From a virus: DNA of 24,545 nucleotides. Location of the stretch: positions 1 to 24,545 of IMG/VR virus record IMGVR_UViG_3300027782_000350; one strand, given 5' to 3'. The notes under the pieces were generated by a model. That model was not told the origin of the DNA and did not search any database. It was given only the letters and a program-made list of their open reading frames with translations. Positions 14,108 through 20,368 of this stretch are shown here, in pieces (within the stretch, counting starts at the first letter, position 1; every line of letters begins with the position of its first letter). The position numbers were made by a program, and so were the translations under genes.

Positions 14108-14120
14108 TTGATTATCTTTA
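14091..14120 (+). promoter_or_regulatory. Second early promoter, before the recombination genes
   Basis: TTG (14091-14093), a 19-base spacer and TATCTTTA (14113-14120) match the Bacteroidota consensus with one change in the last base. The 11-mer ATTGCAGATAT (14090-14100) is the same as at 7741-7751 in the promoter of the first early unit, and the spacer is also 19 bases. Transcription would begin near 14127, before the ERF gene at 14141. The -33 part lies in the last codons of the nuclease gene. Confidence 0.65.
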
Positions 14121-14140
14121 CTGAAATTTAAAACTTAATT

Positions 14141-14680
14141 ATGGAAACAAAAACAAAAGCTGTAGTACCAGCACCTGTACTAACTCTGCACCAAAAGCTC
14201 CACAAGGCTAAGCAGTCAATCGGCAAAGTAGCTAAGAATGCTACCAATCCACACTTTAAAAAGTCCTACAGTGACATCAATGCAATCACTGAGGCAGTAG
14301 AGCCTATCTTATTAGAGAATGGTCTACTATTATTACAGCCTATTCAGGGTAATTCAGTATGTACTCAGATTATTTGCATAGATTCTAATGAGTCTATTGA
14401 GTCATGTATGGAATTACCTGCAGGACTTAATCCTCAGCAAGTAGGATCTGCAGTTACTTACTATCGTAGATATACTCTGAGCAGTATCTTATGCTTACAA
14501 TCAGTAGATGATGATGCAAATCTAGCTAGTGTACCTGTTAAGGCAGCTAAGCCTGGACTATCTAAAGAAAGATTTGAGGAGGCATTAGTATCTATTCAGG
14601 ATGGTAAGTTTACTATCCCTAAGCTAAGAGAGACCTTTGAGCTTACAGATTTACAACTTAAAGCAATCATGTTACTATGA
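14141..14680 (+). CDS. erf: ERF-family single-strand annealing protein
   Basis: This 179-residue protein matches the ERF recombinase family: NPHFKKSYSDINAITEAVEPILLENGLLLLQP (residues 36-67), then GSAVTYYRRYTLSSILCLQSVDDDAN (102-127), the two signature blocks. ERF proteins form rings on single-stranded DNA and anneal complementary strands, allowing genome circularisation and recombination. The C-terminal part after residue 130 is a short helical tail. The gene has its own promoter-like element and overlaps the exonuclease gene by four bases (ATGA), a classic annealase-exonuclease pair. Confidence 0.9.
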   Translation: METKTKAVVPAPVLTLHQKLHKAKQSIGKVAKNATNPHFKKSYSDINAITEAVEPILLENGLLLLQPIQGNSVCTQIICIDSNESIESCMELPAGLNPQQVGSAVTYYRRYTLSSILCLQSVDDDANLASVPVKAAKPGLSKERFEEALVSIQDGKFTIPKLRETFELTDLQLKAIMLL

Positions 14681-15297
14681 AATGGCATCCATCTTCACTC
14701 GGAAAATTAATGACAGCATCTCGGACTAAGTCAGAGGTGCTATCTGAAACTACTAAGACTTACATTAGAGCTGTAGCTAAGCAGGATTTCTACGGTTACA
14801 ATGTAGAACTTAATAACAAGTACATTAATAAAGGTAAGATGCAGGAGAATGATTCTATTGATCTACTCAATACTGTATCATTCACTAGCATGGTAAAGAA
14901 CACTGAGAGACTGAATAACGAATGGCTCACAGGAGAGGCTGATATAGTTCTAGATGACCAAATAGTAGACATAAAGACCTCATGGTCCTTAGAGACTTTC
15001 CCTGCTACCTCAGAAGAGGGTATAAATAAAGATTATGAGTGGCAGCTAAGAGCTTACATGATGTTATATGATAAGAACTATGCTACTCTATGCTATTGCA
15101 TGGTCTCTACTCATCCATCACTACTGAATGAATGGGAGAACTTATCACTGCATCAGGTTGATCACATAGCTCCTGAGAAGAGAATCACTACTCTACTCTT
15201 TACTAGAGACCTGGAGCTTGAGGAGGAGATAAAGGTAAGACTGCATCACTGCACTGAGTACTATGTTAAGTATATTAATCAATTAAATAATAAATAA
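14677..15297 (+). CDS. PD-(D/E)XK exonuclease partner of ERF (YqaJ/RecB-like)
   Basis: The 206-residue protein starts MKWHPSSLGKLMTASR, a typical opening of phage YqaJ/lambda-exonuclease-like nucleases. The core motifs follow: GKMQEND with Glu57, LTGEADIVLDDQIVDIKTSW with Glu87, Asp89, Asp98 and Lys100, and YEWQLRAYMMLY with Gln123. Such 5'-3' exonucleases cut back one strand so that the annealing protein can bind. It follows ERF with an ATGA overlap and precedes the SSB-like gene by two very small genes. Substrate polarity is known for the family, not shown here. Confidence 0.82.
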   Translation: MKWHPSSLGKLMTASRTKSEVLSETTKTYIRAVAKQDFYGYNVELNNKYINKGKMQENDSIDLLNTVSFTSMVKNTERLNNEWLTGEADIVLDDQIVDIKTSWSLETFPATSEEGINKDYEWQLRAYMMLYDKNYATLCYCMVSTHPSLLNEWENLSLHQVDHIAPEKRITTLLFTRDLELEEEIKVRLHHCTEYYVKYINQLNNK

Positions 15298-15298
15298 G

Positions 15299-15469
15299 AT
15301 GAGAGTTCAATTCTATGAGGCTGCTTTGATTGCAGCCATGCAAGCACTAATACACAACAATCCTGGCATCAGTGCTAAATATGCAGCTAAAAAAGCTGTT
15401 GAATATGCTACTGAGTTAACTATACTAGAGTATGGTGTTTCTAATCCATTCCCTGACAAAGTAGTATGA
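15299..15469 (+). CDS. Small helical protein, unknown function
   Basis: A 56-residue frame from ATG 15299, one base after the exonuclease stop, ending in an ATGA overlap with the next frame. It is Ala-rich and helical (FYEAALIAAMQALI, then AKYAAKKAVEYATELT), ending SNPFPDKVV. It fits the tightly packed operon. No function was recognised. Confidence 0.6.
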   Translation: MRVQFYEAALIAAMQALIHNNPGISAKYAAKKAVEYATELTILEYGVSNPFPDKVV

Positions 15470-15558
15470 CAGAGAAAACAATGGCAATAATCCTGATGCT
15501 GATAATATATGGATTGATAATACTAGGTATGTATAAATTAATAACAACTATAATATGA
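15466..15558 (+). CDS. Tiny membrane peptide
   Basis: A 30-residue frame between two ATGA overlaps (15466-15469 and 15555-15558). After MTEK it is almost wholly hydrophobic (residues 6-21, MAIILMLIIYGLIILG), so it would be a single membrane helix. It is short, but precise coupling at both ends supports translation. Function unknown. Confidence 0.45.
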   Translation: MTEKTMAIILMLIIYGLIILGMYKLITTII

Positions 15559-15884
15559 ATGAGTACAAAGTAAAAGGACTTATCAAAGTGATAGGTGATA
15601 CCGTACAGGTGACTGAGAAATTCTCTAAGAGAGAAGTAGTAATAACAGTAGAGGATGGCAAATATCCTCAGCACATCAGCCTACAGGCTACAGGAGACAA
15701 AACATCTCTACTAGATGGCTGTAGAGTAGGTGAAGAGGTAGAGGCATCATTCAATCTGAGAGGTAGAGAATGGCAGGATAAGCATTTTAACTCATTAGAG
15801 CTATGGAAAATAGAAGTATTGACTGCAGCTGCAACAGCTCCTGCTCATGTACCTGATCAACCTGGTGATGATCTCCCTTTCTAA
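15555..15884 (+). CDS. DUF3127-like single-stranded DNA-binding protein
   Basis: The 109-residue protein starts MNEYKVKGLIKVIGDTVQV and contains FSKREVVITVEDGKYPQHISLQATGDK and EASFNLRGREWQDKHFNSLELWKIEVL, the pattern of the DUF3127 family, an OB-fold-like group frequent in Bacteroidota. After an Ala/Pro-rich linker it ends DQPGDDLPF, an acidic tip ending in Pro-Phe like that of bacterial SSB, which recruits partner proteins. Together with ERF and exonuclease it would cover single strands during replication and recombination. Family call good; SSB function inferred from fold type, tip and neighbours. Confidence 0.75.
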   Translation: MNEYKVKGLIKVIGDTVQVTEKFSKREVVITVEDGKYPQHISLQATGDKTSLLDGCRVGEEVEASFNLRGREWQDKHFNSLELWKIEVLTAAATAPAHVPDQPGDDLPF

Positions 15885-15906
15885 AGGGCAGAGCCTAAAG
15901 GACTTT

Positions 15907-16068
15907 ATGATTAAAGAGACCAAGTCTAAGCTCACCCAAAGATATAAGCTCAGCCATTATGCTGAGGATATCGGAGTCTCTTACTGCTCCATTTGGAGAT
16001 TCACCAATGGTAAGGCTGTCAATGAGCAGTTCTACCTTAAATGGTGGAAAAATTATCTAAATAATTAA
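15907..16068 (+). CDS. Small helix-turn-helix protein
   Basis: From ATG 15907, preceded by AAAGGA five bases upstream, the 53-residue protein contains LSHYAEDIGVSYCSIWRFTNGKA, a Cro/repressor-like helix-turn-helix, ending in an aromatic helix (FYLKWWKNYL). In-frame ATGs at 15868 or 15847 would overlap the SSB-like gene and lack such a ribosome site, so 15907 is preferred. It is the last gene before a terminator. A regulator acting at the operator-like palindromes near 7600-7720 is conceivable, but this is not shown. Confidence 0.65.
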   Translation: MIKETKSKLTQRYKLSHYAEDIGVSYCSIWRFTNGKAVNEQFYLKWWKNYLNN

Positions 16069-16107
16069 TAACTTTATGGCAGTCTTATGGCTGCCTTTGT
16101 TATTTTT
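16067..16107 (+). terminator. Intrinsic terminator after the replication/recombination unit
   Basis: AATAAC (16067-16072) pairs with GTTATT (16099-16104), and inside it GGCAG (16078-16082) pairs with CTGCC (16091-16095) around an 8-base loop, followed by T. The stem starts at the stop codon of the HTH gene. The sequence TATTTTTG at its 3' edge resembles a -7 box and could serve the next gene, but no matching -33 element is present. Confidence 0.75.
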
Positions 16108-16112
16108 GGCAG

Positions 16113-16364
16113 ATGAACATACTAACCTACATTGCAATATCATGGTTTTTAGTAAACTTTGAGCCATTACAACTGCTAATAGACTCAATCTATAGCAAAT
16201 TCAAGCCTAGCATTCTAGCAATGTATCTACACTCATCTGCTACCTGTATTAAATGTGTATCTTTTTGGCTAACATTAATCTGCACCTGGTCATTTATTGA
16301 AGCAACTATTGTAGCTCTATTATCGTTTATATTACAGGAATGTTTACTGAAGCTGAGCAAGTAA
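16113..16364 (+). CDS. Membrane protein with CxKCxSFW motif
   Basis: The 83-residue protein has hydrophobic segments at about residues 1-26, 33-55 and 57-79, and the motif CIKCVSFW (45-52) between them. I recognise this small membrane protein with a Cys-x-x-Cys-type motif followed by FW as recurrent in Bacteroidota phages; its role is not known to me. It starts six bases after a terminator and overlaps the next gene by 25 bases. Confidence 0.6.
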   Translation: MNILTYIAISWFLVNFEPLQLLIDSIYSKFKPSILAMYLHSSATCIKCVSFWLTLICTWSFIEATIVALLSFILQECLLKLSK

Positions 16365-16543
16365 TAATACAACAGGTATTCAGTCTACCTGAGAAAGAGC
16401 AGTCTTATAAGATTCATCTAATAAAACTCAAGCCCATTAAGATAAGACTGACAGCTACTCCTGATAAAGAATGCTTTTGTGGTAGTGTGAGGAGAAAGAT
16501 ATGGCTTAAGGATTTCAAGCAATGGTATGAGACCTATACTTGA
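16340..16543 (+). CDS. Small Cys-containing phage protein, unknown function
   Basis: The 67-residue protein has a strand-rich middle (KIHLIKLKPIKIRLTAT) and the motif CFCGSVRRKIWLKDFKQWYE near the end, with C-x-C and a basic-aromatic helix. I recognise this motif from small proteins encoded just before terminase genes in Bacteroidota phages. No function is known to me. It overlaps both neighbours (25 and 17 bases), so it is translated with them. Confidence 0.6.
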   Translation: MFTEAEQVIIQQVFSLPEKEQSYKIHLIKLKPIKIRLTATPDKECFCGSVRRKIWLKDFKQWYETYT

Positions 16544-17054
16544 CAACTACATATCAGCTCACTACAAAGAGATAAGGAAATATACTAACTATTTTCTAGT
16601 AAGAATGAAGTCTACTATTTCAGCTGATGCTGTAATAAATAACTCTTTTTTATATTTATGTAATATAGATATAGAGGTGACTGATCCAGGTAAGGTCAAA
16701 GCATATCTACTCAATACTATTAAGATGCAAATCCTATGGTCTACATCACTAACTAATAGGCAAGAGAGAGTGACAGCTACTGATAATACTATGCCGATAG
16801 TGATGGATGATGATACTGATTTGTGGGATAAGATTAGAGAAGATATGCAGTATCAGAACAATATGGCAGTGATAGAGACATATAGAGGGAGGATAACAGA
16901 TAGAATTAAGCTGATAGTTTTTCAGACTTACTTTGATAAAGGATACAGTACAGCTAGAGCAATGGCAGAATATTTTAAAATACCTGTTACATCTGCTCAC
17001 TATTGGATACAAGAGATTAAAAACGATTTAAAAAACCTAAGAGATGAAAATTAA
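16527..17054 (+). CDS. Sigma-factor-like protein, candidate late regulator
   Basis: The 175-residue protein has the layout of a small sigma-70 family protein. Residues 10-75 resemble region 2: helix, then ADAVINNSFLYLCNIDI, then PGKVKAYLLNTIKMQILW. Residues 120-172 resemble region 4: ITDRIKLIVFQTYFDKGYSTARAMAEYFKIPVTSAHYWIQEIKNDL, a helix-turn-helix of the type that reads a promoter -35 element. An acidic linker lies between (TMPIVMDDDTDLWDKI). The match is moderate. Its location just before the packaging and tail genes suggests late transcription control, possibly at the TAATATAGTTAT motif; this is inference. An alternative is a helix-turn-helix protein of another family. Confidence 0.6.
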   Translation: MRPILDNYISAHYKEIRKYTNYFLVRMKSTISADAVINNSFLYLCNIDIEVTDPGKVKAYLLNTIKMQILWSTSLTNRQERVTATDNTMPIVMDDDTDLWDKIREDMQYQNNMAVIETYRGRITDRIKLIVFQTYFDKGYSTARAMAEYFKIPVTSAHYWIQEIKNDLKNLRDEN

Positions 17055-17265
17055 AGATGAGTACATTGGAGCTAAGATCTCCCACAAGGGTAACAGGATT
17101 ACTTTAGATGTTAATAGATATGATTACTTTGTATCTATAGGTCTAGGCTATATGTTTGAAGAGCCAACAGTATCTGAGCCTAAAGTAGTGAAGTATAAAG
17201 CAGTCAAAGGACCAATACCTGAGCCTGAGACTATAGTAGAGGAGGAGGAGAATGGGCAGGACTAA
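17044..17265 (+). CDS. Small protein preceding small terminase, unknown function
   Basis: The 73-residue protein has a compact beta start (MKIKDEYIGAKISHKGNRITLDV, then YDYFVSIGLGYMF) followed by a Pro/Glu-rich tail. It overlaps the previous gene by 11 bases and the small terminase gene by 14. I recognise the type as common directly before terminase genes in Bacteroidota phages. Its role is unknown to me; a head-completion or packaging accessory is possible. Confidence 0.6.
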   Translation: MKIKDEYIGAKISHKGNRITLDVNRYDYFVSIGLGYMFEEPTVSEPKVVKYKAVKGPIPEPETIVEEEENGQD

Positions 17266-17677
17266 ACTAATAGAAACTCCTGAGAAGCTAATGGAGATAT
17301 TTGAGGAGTATAGAGCTTATACTCTAGCTAATCCTAGACATAAATGGGTGCTATCACAAAAGACTGCAGAGATGGTAGCAGAGCCTTTGAGAGTACCTTT
17401 AACTAATGAGGGATTTGAGATATTCTGCTATAAGAATTACTCAGATGTACATAACTATTTTGATAATCCTGATAACAGATATTCTGAATTTAAGACAGTC
17501 TGTTCGTACATAAAGAGAGAAATCAGAAATGATCAGATACAGGGTGGCATGGTTGGTCAATACAATCCATCCATCACTCAGAGACTAAACAACCTAACTG
17601 AGAAATCAGACATCACTACCAATGGTAAGGATATATCTGAAATCAAAGTGAACATCATTACTAGTGCAAAGGATTGA
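17252..17677 (+). CDS. Small terminase subunit
   Basis: The 141-residue protein would recognise phage DNA and start packaging. The helical N-terminal half contains PEKLMEIFEEYRAYTLANPRHKW, and the C-terminal region contains GQYNPSITQRLNNLTEKSD, a pattern I know from P22 gp3-like small terminases of Bacteroidota phages. It lies 110-130 bases before the large terminase, the expected order, with one very small gene between. The middle (FEIFCYKNYSDVHNYFD) is consistent with DNA-binding and oligomerisation helices. The specific DNA sequence it reads cannot be seen here. Confidence 0.8.
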   Translation: MGRTKLIETPEKLMEIFEEYRAYTLANPRHKWVLSQKTAEMVAEPLRVPLTNEGFEIFCYKNYSDVHNYFDNPDNRYSEFKTVCSYIKREIRNDQIQGGMVGQYNPSITQRLNNLTEKSDITTNGKDISEIKVNIITSAKD

Positions 17678-17678
17678 A

Positions 17679-17819
17679 ATGATGTGTCAAGCTGTTGAGG
17701 CTTACATCTATTCTAAGAAAGGAGTGCCTGTAAAGATAAACAGGATAGCAATTATCAGTGATAGTAGGCAGATGGAAATGCTAGCCTATGCTTATGCTTA
17801 TGCCAATGGAGATAGATAG
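17679..17819 (+). CDS. Small protein between terminase genes, unknown function
   Basis: A 46-residue frame from ATGATG at 17679, one base after the small terminase stop, ending 14 bases into the large terminase gene. It is beta-alpha in style (AVEAYIYSKKGVPVKINRIAII, then EMLAYAYAYANG) with no known motif. It may help couple translation of the two terminase genes. Confidence 0.5.
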   Translation: MMCQAVEAYIYSKKGVPVKINRIAIISDSRQMEMLAYAYAYANGDR

Positions 17820-18957
17820 TACAGTTATATTCCAAAAGAACTATGAAGCTCTCACTGATCCTGCACTAAGATTCATTATCAATGAGGGTGGGAGTAGAAG
17901 CTCTAAGACCTACAGCCTTTGTCAGATGCTAATAGTATATTGCTATCAGAATAAGAATAAGGTAGTATCAATCATTCGTAAGACATTCCCTGCACTGAGA
18001 GCTACAGTCATGAGGGACTTTCTAGAGATCATGAAGAGCATGGATATCTATGAGGTGACCAATCATAACAAGTCAGAGCATATCTACTCATTCCCTAATG
18101 GATCTATAGTGGAGTTCTTTAGTGTAGATGATGAGCAGAAGATAAGGGGTAGAAAGAGAGATGTGGCATGGTGCAATGAGGCCAATGAGTTATTCTATGA
18201 TGACTTTACTCAGCTTAACATGAGAACTGAGGATAAGTTAATCTTTGATTACAATCCCTCTGAGTCATCCTCCTGGCTCTATGACCTGCCAACTGAGGAA
18301 AGCATACTGATTAAGTCTACCTATCGAGACAATCCATTCCTACCTGATAGCATTAAAAAGCAGATAGAAGACTTGAAGAGAACTGATGAGGCAATGTATC
18401 AGATATATGCTCTAGGGGAGAAAGCTATTTCTAAGAGTAACATCTATTCTAATTGGACATTTATAGCTCATAGACCAACTAAGTTCGTGAAGTATGTCTA
18501 TGGCTTAGACTTTGGATACAATCACCCTACAGCTCTAGTCAGAGTGTATTACTGTGACAATGACATCTTCATTGAGAAGATAATCTATGAGAGCTACCTC
18601 ACCACTACTCAGCTGATAGAGAAGATGGATATACTAAATGTGGATAAGAATATAGAGATTATGGCAGATTACTCTAGACCTGAGATAATTGCCGAGATGA
18701 ATACTGCAGGCTATGATGTGCATAATGCTAACAAGGTAGTTAAGAAAGGCATAGATAACATTAAGACCTTTGGAGTATTTTGTCAGGAGGATAAGCAGAT
18801 AATGAAAGAGTATGAGAACTATAAGTGGAAAAAGATAGGTGACCAAATCATGGATGAGCCTGTCAAATTATATGACGATGCTATGGATGCTATCCGATAT
18901 GCTACCACTTACATCAGGCAGGAGTATTACACTGATGACTCCTATTATTCGTTCTAA
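17806..18957 (+). CDS. Large terminase subunit
   Basis: This ATPase and nuclease pumps and cuts phage DNA. Starting at ATG 17806, the Walker A-like NEGGSRSSKT lies near residues 26-35, Walker B with catalytic Glu (VAWCNEANE) near 120-128, and a coupling motif in FDYNPSE near 147-153. The nuclease domain shows YGLDFGYNHPTAL (Asp near 235), IMADYSRPEI (Asp near 288) and YDDAMDAIRYA (Asp pair near 357), the three acidic sites of the RNase H-like fold. An earlier in-frame ATG at 17788 would add six Met/Leu/Pro residues. Length of 383 residues is on the short side but complete. Confidence 0.92.
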   Translation: MEIDSTVIFQKNYEALTDPALRFIINEGGSRSSKTYSLCQMLIVYCYQNKNKVVSIIRKTFPALRATVMRDFLEIMKSMDIYEVTNHNKSEHIYSFPNGSIVEFFSVDDEQKIRGRKRDVAWCNEANELFYDDFTQLNMRTEDKLIFDYNPSESSSWLYDLPTEESILIKSTYRDNPFLPDSIKKQIEDLKRTDEAMYQIYALGEKAISKSNIYSNWTFIAHRPTKFVKYVYGLDFGYNHPTALVRVYYCDNDIFIEKIIYESYLTTTQLIEKMDILNVDKNIEIMADYSRPEIIAEMNTAGYDVHNANKVVKKGIDNIKTFGVFCQEDKQIMKEYENYKWKKIGDQIMDEPVKLYDDAMDAIRYATTYIRQEYYTDDSYYSF

Positions 18958-18974
18958 ACAAAAACCTATGTCAA

Positions 18975-18986
18975 TGTAATATAGTT
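18975..18986 (+). promoter_or_regulatory. Late promoter-like motif, copy 3
   Basis: TGTAATATAGTT ends directly against the ATG at 18987, sharing the 12-base core TAATATAGTTAT with copies at 454 and 3028. It occupies a 29-base gap after the large terminase, where the tail-fibre unit would begin. The first two bases are TG rather than TA. Confidence 0.55.
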
Positions 18987-19328
18987 ATGGCAAGTGATAT
19001 ATTAAAAGAAATAGCAGATAATCTAGGAGTGACTACAATCAATGGTAGCTACCTTAATGGTATAGCTAATTACTATGGAGTGAACTTAGCTACCTCTACT
19101 GATATAATGAAAGATTTGCTAACTGCAGTAGGAGGTGATCCATCTACATCTACTGACTATCTCCAGGATATAGTGAAAGAATTAGGTCAAGATACTACAG
19201 TCAATGCAAATTGGATGGAGGCATGGCTACTAGCTACTACAGGTCCTGTCTTTAGTGATGACAGAATCACTGAGATAGGAGATAGCAGATTCACTGAAGA
19301 TAGTTTGTATGAAAGAGTAACACAATAA
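18987..19328 (+). CDS. Structural protein with repeated helical units
   Basis: The 113-residue protein shows loose internal repetition: DILKEIADNLGVT, YLNGIANYYGVN, IMKDLLTAVGGD and YLQDIVKELGQD are similar short helix-turn units spaced about 19-26 residues apart. The C-terminus ends in an acidic segment with DDRITEIGDSRFTED. It is the first gene after the third late motif and precedes fibre-type genes, so a virion role is likely. The similar units could come from internal duplication. Function not recognised. Confidence 0.6.
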   Translation: MASDILKEIADNLGVTTINGSYLNGIANYYGVNLATSTDIMKDLLTAVGGDPSTSTDYLQDIVKELGQDTTVNANWMEAWLLATTGPVFSDDRITEIGDSRFTEDSLYERVTQ

Positions 19329-19341
19329 ATAAATATATATA

Positions 19342-20121
19342 ATGGCAAATAAAAAGATTAGTCAATTAACAGCAAAGGGTACAGCATTAGCTGCTACTGA
19401 CTTAGTAGAAATCAGTGAGAGTGATGGGGCAGGTGGCTATGTAACAAAGTCAGTAACAGGTGCAAACATAAAGAGTGGGCTACAAGCTACTCTAGTAAGT
19501 GGCACTAATATAAAGACAGTTAATAGCACTACATTACTAGGTAGTGGTGACTTAGCAGTACAAGCTACTCTAGTAAGTGCTACTAACATTAAGACTATTA
19601 ATAGCAATACTATTTTAGGTAGTGGTGATTTGGTAATAGCAGGAGGGATGAAAGTACCAGCAGTATCTAATACAATAGGTACAACTATTACAGGCTTAAC
19701 TAATGCTATATCAGATTCATTCTTATTACCTGCTAATACTTTTAGTAGTAATTGTCAAATTGAACTACAATGGTATCCATCTAGGATTGTAGGTACAACA
19801 GGTACGACACAGGGATTAGTATATATCAATAGTACTAACTCACTAACAGGAGCTACTCTAGTGGCTACAGGTATTAATCTTACAAATTCAGGAGTGAGTA
19901 ATATCACTTGTAGAAGAACTATACAGGTGAGGAGTAATGTAGGAACTTTAATGTCTACAATAAATCAGGCAAGTAGTGATTTTAGCGTAACTCAACCAAC
20001 AGAAAACTTACCATTTGACAACTCAGTAGGTATATATTTTCTATTCGTTATGAATAACACAACAAATGTTTTGCTACAATCTCGTAATGTAGGGTATAGA
20101 TTAGTAGGATATAACTTATAA
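19342..20121 (+). CDS. Tail fibre or receptor-binding-like structural protein
   Basis: The 259-residue protein starts MANKKISQLTAKGTALAATDLVEIS, a start typical of phage tail-spike or fibre proteins. Residues 48-73 and 74-99 form two repeats, QATLVSGTNIKTVNSTTLLGSGDLAV and QATLVSATNIKTINSNTILGSGDLVI, the GTNIKTIN...LGSGDL unit known from trimeric fibre shafts. The remaining part is rich in Ser, Thr, Asn and Gly with beta patterns, likely a receptor-binding or tip domain. It follows the repeated helical protein by 13 bases. The target receptor cannot be inferred. Confidence 0.72.
   Translation: MANKKISQLTAKGTALAATDLVEISESDGAGGYVTKSVTGANIKSGLQATLVSGTNIKTVNSTTLLGSGDLAVQATLVSATNIKTINSNTILGSGDLVIAGGMKVPAVSNTIGTTITGLTNAISDSFLLPANTFSSNCQIELQWYPSRIVGTTGTTQGLVYINSTNSLTGATLVATGINLTNSGVSNITCRRTIQVRSNVGTLMSTINQASSDFSVTQPTENLPFDNSVGIYFLFVMNNTTNVLLQSRNVGYRLVGYNL
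19483..19638 (+). repeat. Tandem 78-bp repeat in the fibre gene
   Basis: Units 19483-19560 and 19561-19638 are in frame and encode 26-residue shaft repeats. CAAGCTACTCTAGTAAGTG is identical at both starts, while many third codon positions later in the unit differ, so the duplication is not very recent or is under recombination. Confidence 0.85.
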
Positions 20122-20131
20122 TAATAAAGCA

Positions 20132-20356
20132 ATGAGCAATATAAAAACAAGCAAGGGTAAATTAACCTTTAATAAGACAGACTATGTATTACAGAACTTT
20201 ACTAATGATTCAGGTGAGTCAGTTAGCTATGTTCTAGTATCAGATAGTCAAGTGCATATAGGAACTGATAAAGGTATCATATTATTTGACCTGTCATGCA
20301 CTATTAACAAAGAGACATTTACAGATATTAATTTATTTACTGCAGCACTTTACTAA
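20132..20356 (+). CDS. Small structural-type protein, unknown function
   Basis: The 74-residue protein is beta-rich (KGKLTFNKTDYVLQNF, then YVLVSDSQVHIGTDKGIILFDL) and sits between two tail/fibre genes, 10 bases after one and 12 before the other. A tail or fibre accessory role is inferred from that position only. No motif was recognised. Confidence 0.6.
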   Translation: MSNIKTSKGKLTFNKTDYVLQNFTNDSGESVSYVLVSDSQVHIGTDKGIILFDLSCTINKETFTDINLFTAALY

Positions 20357-20368
20357 CACCTAGATAAG

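Noticed and set aside
16101-16108. TATTTTTG as a promoter -7 box for the gene at 16113
   Set aside because: It is part of the terminator T tract and no TTG lies 19-21 bases upstream; transcription would start at the ATG itself. Kept only as a remark.
17788-17805. Upstream start for the large terminase
   Set aside because: It adds only six residues made of Met, Leu and Pro from a CTTATG repeat; the ATG at 17806 fits the family better.
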